DNA of 17,475 bases from JACPNK01 sp964479745 (GTDB lineage Bacteria > Patescibacteriota > Minisyncoccia > 2-02-FULL-40-12 > IGHO2-12-FULL-4). Positions 12,991-17,475 of this stretch are shown here, piece by piece (the stretch's first letter is position 1; the number at the start of each line of letters is the position of its first letter). Position numbers and translations under genes: made by a program. The stretch is from NCBI GenBank assembly GCA_964479745.1, contig CAYZNJ010000010.1:1-17475 (forward strand), in the 5' to 3' direction. Under the pieces are notes generated by a model. That model was not told the DNA's origin. It did not search any database and worked only from the letters and a program-made list of their open reading frames with translations.

Positions 12991-14130
12991 TTACAACTTT
13001 CTTTTTAAAAATTTATTGACTTTGTTGCCGAGTTCTATTGCTTCGGGTACGCTGGTAGTAATCTTACCAGAAAAGATCTGCCAAAATCCGGGAAGAATCT
13101 CCTTTACTATTGTGGGGCGCGCATCTGTTTTTTCTGTTTTAGGCAAGATAACGCGCGTAACATACATGGAATGAAGATGTCTGCAATTTTCAATTCCTCC
13201 GATCCACGATTTCCATTTTTCCCTGTATTTATTAAATCTTTCTGCTCTCCTTTCTTTAGTATTGTAGTAGTCTATGCCAAATTTGAAATTTGGCAGCTTG
13301 CCGATGGTTCTCTCTAAAACTGAAAGTTCAACGTCGTAAAAAAGATGATTTTTTGAATAGCCAAATGGCATTGCGCTGAAAAACGGTCCGTCCATAATCA
13401 TCCAGCCCGTGTCTTTCCACGGTGTAGAAGCGACGGGTAATTCGCACAGTTCGTATTGAAATGTTTCAAGCGGTAAGCCAAGCAGACTGTTAATGTGGTT
13501 TATTCCACTGTATGTCGCATTTACTAAGGCTGCACAGTTAATAACCCTTTTTTTGTCATCCGGCCCGTAACTTACAGTGAATCTGCCACTGCTTTTTTTG
13601 AGACCTACGACCTCCGCATTTGTCAACAAAGTGATATTGCCGGTTTCCGATATTTTTTTAAGAAGTAAGTCTCTTTTTCTGTTTGCGTCTAAAATTGTTT
13701 CCGGCACCTTGATGCTGACAGATATTTTTTCTTTTGATATTTTTAATTCAGAGGGCCACAAAGTTTTATACGGCAGACCCATTTTTTTACAAAATGATAA
13801 TAAGTTACTGCGGTTAGTCATGCTTCCTTCTTTCGCAACCATGTAATAGTTATTTATTTTTTTTACCACCGATTCGCCAAAAAAACTTTCAAATGGAATC
13901 TTGGCTTTTAGGCTCTGGGCGACGGTTTTTTTATCTCAGGGGTAATGATAGCCCATATGAATCCTGCCGTGATTGACAAGCGACGCTCCCATAATAATCT
14001 CTTTTTCTTTTTCAAAAACAATAACGGGATAGCCTCTTTTTGCGATCTCGAGAGCTGTTAGAATTCCAAAAACACCACCCCCAATAACGCCAACAACCTG
14101 CTTAGAATTGTCTGCTACTTTTAGCGGCAC
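12991..14130 (-). pseudogene. FAD-dependent oxidoreductase (DAO family) interrupted by one in-frame TGA
   Basis: Read on the minus strand from GTG 14130, the product would be 379 residues of the DAO/FAD-dependent oxidoreductase superfamily. It starts VGVIGGGVFGILTALEIAKRGYPVIVFEKE, with the GxGxxG dinucleotide fold and the Glu that binds the FAD ribose. The end, PGFWQIFSGKITTSVPEAIELG, suits the C-terminal FAD-contact region. Codon 65 is TGA (13938-13936), inside GRIHMGYHYP-stop-DKKTVAQSL. Both sides share one frame, no other stop or frameshift occurs, and related proteins as I recall them have Arg after HYP, so one CGA to TGA change explains it. A recent nonsense mutation, a consensus error, readthrough, or two proteins split at this point are all possible; GTG 13869 could restart a fragment lacking the FAD fold. 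Role unknown, presumably sugar or aglycone oxidation in the glycan locus. Confidence 0.8.
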
Positions 14131-14137
14131 GGTGATA

Positions 14138-14147
14138 TGTTATCATA
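14138..14147. promoter_or_regulatory. Overlapping divergent -10 elements
   Basis: Between the divergent oxidoreductase and GT8-like genes only 37 bases remain. On the + strand TGTTATCAT (14138-14146) is an extended -10, 21 bases before ATG 14168. On the - strand TATGAT (14147-14142) lies 11 bases before GTG 14130. The two hexamers share five bases, so the polymerases would compete. No good -35 was found on the + strand. Confidence 0.35.
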
Positions 14148-14167
14148 AGAAATATTCGGCTACAACC

Positions 14168-15103
14168 ATGTTGAGGATGCTCAAAAAACTGAAAATGGAG
14201 CTCTTCTTTATAAGGAGGCTCTTTAGCCAGAAATACGACTTTATAGATTATTTCAATTACTTCAAAAATAAGCTCTTTGGCAATCAATTTTTACCTAAGT
14301 TGTCCAAGCAGGGATGTTCTGTAAACAATGATTTTGAAATTCATGTTTTGTGTCAAAAAGACGATGCCGATATGTTGGAGTGGGCCTTGAAATCTTTTTT
14401 GTATTTTTCTAAATTATGTCCCAACATTGTTGTCCACGATGACGGTTCGTTTGATAAAAAATCAGCTTCTATTCTTGAGAGCAGGTTTGACAACTTAAAG
14501 GTTTTATTTAGAACCGAAGTGGACGAGCTTATTAAAAATTACCCCGGTCTGCCGGAGGATATAAGAAAATACAGGGACAAAGGACATGCTGTCGTAATGG
14601 AGTTTTTTGATATATTTCTGTTAAGCAAATCTAAAAAGGTGATGATATGCGATAGCGACTTGTTGTTTTTCAGGAGACCAGCTGAAATCATAGATTTTGT
14701 TAACGGAGGGAGCCGGTTTGACGCTCTAATTTCTTGTCAGTATGGAACTTACGATTTAAAGGTGAGCAGGGAATACGAGGAAAGGCACAAATTAATAGAA
14801 AAACGTGCGGGTCTCATGAACCCGGGACTTATATTGGTCAACAGGGAAAGCCTGACTCTAGATATGTTTGTAGATTATTTTAGAAATACGAGAAGGGAAA
14901 TCAAAGACTATTTTTTGGGCATGGCTGGCTGGGGATCTTTGATATCTCAAATTAATTTTGATTTTTTTCCGGCTGACACATATATAATTAAAAACAGGCC
15001 CAACGAAAAAACGATAATGAAACATTTCACAAGTCCCAGAAGGTATGACTTTTATGCCTACGGCATAGATATCGCAAGGAAAAATATGAAAAACCCCTCC
15101 TAA
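14168..15103 (+). CDS. GT8-like GT-A glycosyltransferase with DSD motif (paralogue 2)
   Basis: A 311-residue paralogue of the gene at 11117-12040, alignable along its length with almost no gaps. Landmarks are FEIHVLCQKDDADML, VVHDDGSFD, D162-S163-D164 (MICDSDLLFF), MNPGLILV, AGWGSL and H286 in KHFTSPRRYDFY. It probably catalyses metal-dependent sugar transfer from a nucleotide-sugar donor. ATG 14168 is chosen because MLRMLKKLKMELFF matches the paralogue's start; ATG 14177 is possible, and a TTG at 14108 lies inside the oxidoreductase and is unlikely. It is not part of the main operon but has its own promoter region shared with the divergent oxidoreductase. Its stop (15101-15103) lies within a terminator hairpin. 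Confidence 0.8.
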   Translation: MLRMLKKLKMELFFIRRLFSQKYDFIDYFNYFKNKLFGNQFLPKLSKQGCSVNNDFEIHVLCQKDDADMLEWALKSFLYFSKLCPNIVVHDDGSFDKKSASILESRFDNLKVLFRTEVDELIKNYPGLPEDIRKYRDKGHAVVMEFFDIFLLSKSKKVMICDSDLLFFRRPAEIIDFVNGGSRFDALISCQYGTYDLKVSREYEERHKLIEKRAGLMNPGLILVNRESLTLDMFVDYFRNTRREIKDYFLGMAGWGSLISQINFDFFPADTYIIKNRPNEKTIMKHFTSPRRYDFYAYGIDIARKNMKNPS

Positions 15104-15127
15104 TCCGTTTCGTGGACCAGAGGGGTT
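15092..15127 (-). terminator. Intrinsic terminator between convergent genes
   Basis: AACCCCTC (15092-15099) pairs with GAGGGGTT (15120-15127) around a 20-base interior. On the minus strand the second arm runs into TTTTT and a further T-rich stretch, a good U tract for ending the two-gene minus-strand unit. On the plus strand the following bases are less T-rich, though the hairpin may still stop transcripts of the GT8-like gene, whose TAA lies inside it. Confidence 0.75.
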
Positions 15128-15137
15128 GATATTACAA

Positions 15138-16370
15138 CTAAGACACGATGGCCGGCACCGGCAGGGGGATGATAAACTTGCCCTTGAATCCCTTTTCCCG
15201 AAATCGAGGAATAAGCTCTTCCTGAATATGCCAGGACAACATAAGGCCGTAGTCCGGCGCTTCATCGCCAAAGAGCACTTTCTGGTCCACGACCTTGATG
15301 TGCGTGCCCGGTGTGAACTTTCCAATTTTGATGTCGCTCCATTCGGTAACATAGCAGATTGTTTCCGGACCAATGCCGCAACTGGTGAGAAGTGTTTCTG
15401 CTCGGGCCGGAAATGTCAGACCGGCAATTGTTTTCCCTTTTGCGCGAATACTTTGCAGCATCTTTACTAAACTTTTTTGATGAGCTTTTACCTTCTCAGC
15501 AAACTCTTCATAAGTACTAAGCTCAAGAAGTCCAAACTCTTTTTCTTCTTTGAGAAGAGCCGTAGCCGAATCAGAGATCTGGTAAGCGCCATTCTTACAG
15601 GCGAATACCCGTATGGAACCTCCGTGCGCAGGAATTCGCTCTACGTGAAATATGTCCATGTTAAACTTTTTGAACAGGTAAGTTAGCGAATGGAGAGAGT
15701 AATAGCGGAGATGCTCTTGATAGATGAAATCCCATTGCAGTTCTTTAACCAGATCCAATACGTAGCCGTTCTCGCTGATAAAAACTCCGTCAGAAGCAAG
15801 CAGGCTTTCAATTCCTCTTACAACCGAATGAAGCGAAGACAAATGCGCAAAAACATTTAGTGCGGTCATAACCTTTGCTTTGCCGTGTGTATGAACGATC
15901 TCTGCGGCAACCTCCTCGTTGAAGAACTTGCTTAAAGTCGACAATGCTTTATTTGCAGCTATTTTCGCAACGTCGCTTGGATCAACTCCCAATATTCTCA
16001 CATTTCGTTTTTGAAACGCTTCAAGCAAGGCGCCGTCATTTGACCCGATCTCAACCACCAGATCACTTGACTTAAGACCAAACCTTTCAACTGTTTCTGA
16101 TGCCAGGATGTCAAGGTGCTCTAAGAAGCTTGAGGATAGCGCGGCTATATGATGATAGCCGGAATGAGGCAGAAAAAGAGCTTCTTGGTTAACGGTTTCT
16201 CCTAGTTGCACAAGACTGCATGTCGGACAAAAGTGGACTGCCATCGGATACATAATTTCTTGGCTTATTTCGTCCTCATTCAGGAAGTTGCATGGAGGGT
16301 GTTTGCCTAGGTCTAAAAATTGTTCTGTATCACTCCCGCATATTTGACAACGACCGCTTTTTCTTGACAT
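15138..16370 (-). CDS. Sugar C-methyltransferase, TylC3/NovU/TcaB9-like
   Basis: A 410-residue SAM-dependent C-methyltransferase of the family that methylates C-3 of 4-keto deoxysugar nucleotides. The three-part layout (Methyltransf_13, _23, _14) is visible. An N-terminal zinc site uses C8, C11, C48 and C51 (CQICG, CPTC). A SAM domain has EIGSNDG at 107-113 and LGVDPS. The active-site segments NVFAHL and YQEHLRYYSL match the catalytic His and Glu-His described for TcaB9. A C-terminal domain starts near AYQISDSAT and includes GLTFPARAETLLT. The start is ATG 16370, preceded by AAGGAG at 8 bases; an upstream ATG at 16403 lacks such a site. One base separates it from the stop of the oxidoreductase gene upstream, so the pair forms an operon. 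Its presence predicts a branched deoxysugar in the glycan. Confidence 0.9.
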   Translation of the reverse strand: MSRKSGRCQICGSDTEQFLDLGKHPPCNFLNEDEISQEIMYPMAVHFCPTCSLVQLGETVNQEALFLPHSGYHHIAALSSSFLEHLDILASETVERFGLKSSDLVVEIGSNDGALLEAFQKRNVRILGVDPSDVAKIAANKALSTLSKFFNEEVAAEIVHTHGKAKVMTALNVFAHLSSLHSVVRGIESLLASDGVFISENGYVLDLVKELQWDFIYQEHLRYYSLHSLTYLFKKFNMDIFHVERIPAHGGSIRVFACKNGAYQISDSATALLKEEKEFGLLELSTYEEFAEKVKAHQKSLVKMLQSIRAKGKTIAGLTFPARAETLLTSCGIGPETICYVTEWSDIKIGKFTPGTHIKVVDQKVLFGDEAPDYGLMLSWHIQEELIPRFREKGFKGKFIIPLPVPAIVS

Positions 16371-16371
16371 T

Positions 16372-17394
16372 CTACTTTCTCCTTTCTGGTGTTTGTTGTT
16401 CAATCGTTACTGTTTCGCCGGAACTAGAAGACTCATAAGCCGCCTTGATAATTTGCAAAACTTCTATACCGTCTTGGATTCCGGTAAGAGGTTCTGTTCT
16501 TTGCCGGATGCAATCTAAGAAATGGCTAAGTTCCAAATACAAGGGTTCTTGAAATTCTATGTTAGGGTACAGCGTATTTCCGTCATGTACCTCAAAACCA
16601 CCCCCGGTGTATATATGCTTTTTTTGATGTAGCTCTACTTTTTGGTTGAGCGTGTCCAGCAAGATAGCTCCTTGCGTGCCGATGATATCAAACGTCCGCC
16701 ACTTTCCGGGAGTAAAATAGTCCGATTCAATAAGACTGAACTCCCGACCGTAGTCAAGGCGCACAAGACAGTGGTCTTCTAATTTTGAGTCCAGGAAGTA
16801 GCTTGTTTTAGCCCATACTTTTTTTGGAGTCTTGCCCATAATATAATTTGATAAATAGATAAAGTGAATTGCAATTGTGGCAAGGATTCCGGCGTCTTGT
16901 TCTTTGGGCCTAAGGCCCATGAAGCGTCCCCGAAGGAAACGTATGCTCCCTATTTCTCTGTCTGACAGAAGTTTCTTCACATAATCCAATGCCGGATTAT
17001 ACCGAAAGGTATGGCCGACCATAAAAACCTGTGAAGAAGTCTTGTGGATTCTATTGAGTTCCTGGGCTTCTTCCAGTGTTTTAGTCAGCGGCTTTTCAAC
17101 AAGCACATCCTTTCCTGCTAACAATGCTCTCTTTGCCACCGTGAAGTGGTTGTGTGTCGGGACCGCAATAATAACAGCATCAGATTCTTCAAAGCCGTCA
17201 TCTTTGCAAAATGTCCGTACTCCGAATTCTTTGCCAATGTACTGGAGCAGGCTGTGGTTGGTATCGTTGTTTACACCCACCAAGCGGCAAAGTCCTTTGG
17301 CCTGCAGCTTAAGCAGGATTCGAATATAGTTTTGACCCCACCGCCCTATTCCCACAAGCAGAACTGACGGAATGCCATTTTTCACTGTTTTCAA
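16372..17394 (-). CDS. Gfo/Idh/MocA family NAD(P)-dependent oxidoreductase
   Basis: A 340-residue oxidoreductase. The N-terminal Rossmann fold has VGIGRWGQ (G15, G17, G20) and the family's E100-K101-P102 motif in VLVEKPLTKT. The C-terminal domain contains GHTFRYNPALDYV, GSIRFLRGRFMG and AIHFIYLSNYIMG, where the His is kept but the acid that often stands four residues before it is Thr. The best-known relatives near sugar loci oxidise UDP-sugars (WlbA/WbpB type) or reduce keto-sugars (KijD10 type); next to a C-methyltransferase, a role in ketosugar reduction is attractive but inferred. The start appears to be TTG 17394 with a full AGGAGG only 3 bases upstream; GTG 17385 (spacing 12) is the alternative. 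It overlaps no other gene and heads the minus-strand pair. Confidence 0.88.
   Translation of the reverse strand: MKTVKNGIPSVLLVGIGRWGQNYIRILLKLQAKGLCRLVGVNNDTNHSLLQYIGKEFGVRTFCKDDGFEESDAVIIAVPTHNHFTVAKRALLAGKDVLVEKPLTKTLEEAQELNRIHKTSSQVFMVGHTFRYNPALDYVKKLLSDREIGSIRFLRGRFMGLRPKEQDAGILATIAIHFIYLSNYIMGKTPKKVWAKTSYFLDSKLEDHCLVRLDYGREFSLIESDYFTPGKWRTFDIIGTQGAILLDTLNQKVELHQKKHIYTGGGFEVHDGNTLYPNIEFQEPLYLELSHFLDCIRQRTEPLTGIQDGIEVLQIIKAAYESSSSGETVTIEQQTPERRK
16379..16384 (-). promoter_or_regulatory. Strong Shine-Dalgarno (AAGGAG) fixing the C-methyltransferase start
   Basis: On the minus strand AAGGAG ends 8 bases before ATG 16370. It lies inside the last codons of the upstream oxidoreductase gene and supports 16370 over 16403 as the start. 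Confidence 0.75.
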
Positions 17395-17397
17395 TGT

Positions 17398-17403
17398 CCT
17401 CCT
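17398..17403 (-). promoter_or_regulatory. Perfect Shine-Dalgarno (AGGAGG) before the Gfo/Idh/MocA gene
   Basis: On the minus strand AGGAGG is followed after ACA by TTG 17394 and after 12 bases by GTG 17385. Neither spacing is ideal, so the true start remains open between the two. Beyond it, the last 72 bases of the window hold no recognisable gene. Confidence 0.65.
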
Positions 17404-17475
17404 TGTTTTATTGTTTAAGAACGATGCCGGGTTACCTTAACATAAAGAAACGTGTTTGTCGCCCCCCAAAGGCCA

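Noticed and set aside
12987..13015. Terminator between the convergent operon end and the oxidoreductase
   Set aside because: Only a short T/A palindrome is present, with no GC-rich stem.
13936..13938. UGA as a sense codon (Gly, as in Gracilibacteria, or Sec)
   Set aside because: Other genes terminate at TGA in ATGA overlaps (7923-7925, 11118-11120), none has an internal TGA, and no SECIS-like structure was seen after the codon.
14858..15470. Long open frames opposite the ends of the GT8-like gene (minus) and the C-methyltransferase (plus)
   Set aside because: They overlap well-supported genes with recognised motifs and show no motif or start signal of their own.
1..17475. CRISPR array, tRNA, insertion sequence or origin
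   Set aside because: No regularly spaced long repeats, cloverleaf-like sequence, transposase gene with terminal inverted repeats, or DnaA-box cluster was seen; the heptad arrays lack spacers.

Overview
The window looks like part of a Patescibacteria (CPR) genome, most likely a Parcubacteria-type lineage. The clues are indirect. Coding is very dense and AT-leaning, and most starts lack a Shine-Dalgarno sequence at normal distance. There is a secreted repeat protein with FEVQGTASASYL-type modules, and a modular Gly/Thr/Pro-rich surface protein with an SH3b domain; I associate both with Parcubacteria surface proteins, but could not check this by search. UGA is used as a normal stop, as shown by ATGA overlaps between genes. 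No tRNA, rRNA, CRISPR array or insertion sequence was seen.

Layout. (1) 1-1220: a possible gene tail at the edge, then a GT4 glycosyltransferase carrying two heptanucleotide tandem arrays in frame. (2) 1221-4036: a promoter-like region with one perfect DnaA-box 9-mer, then three co-directional envelope genes: an exported repeat protein interrupted by a 10-N gap, a small membrane-anchored protein of unknown function, and an exported modular protein with SH3b. A 48-bp perfect palindrome (4056-4103) closes this block. (3) 4129-12986: nine tightly packed, often overlapping + strand genes, almost certainly one operon. They encode four GT4 glycosyltransferases, a GT8-like GT-A transferase with a DSD motif, three extended SDR nucleotide-sugar enzymes (one RmlD-like) and a SAM methyltransferase. 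(4) 12991-14130 (-): an FAD-dependent oxidoreductase with one in-frame TGA. It diverges from 14168-15103 (+), a close paralogue of the GT8-like enzyme. (5) 15138-17394 (-): a sugar C-methyltransferase of the TylC3/TcaB9 type and a Gfo/Idh/MocA oxidoreductase, both with strong Shine-Dalgarno sequences, unlike the rest of the window.

Together these genes look like a surface-glycan (polysaccharide or glycoprotein) assembly locus. SDR, oxidoreductase and methyltransferase enzymes make and modify nucleotide sugars, and the glycosyltransferases add them in turn. No initiating phosphoglycosyltransferase, flippase, polymerase or ABC exporter is visible, so the locus must continue outside the window or depend on genes elsewhere. 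The most distinctive sequence-level feature is short tandem and palindromic repeats embedded in frame in the GT4 genes, with base changes exactly where a pure repeat would create a stop codon.
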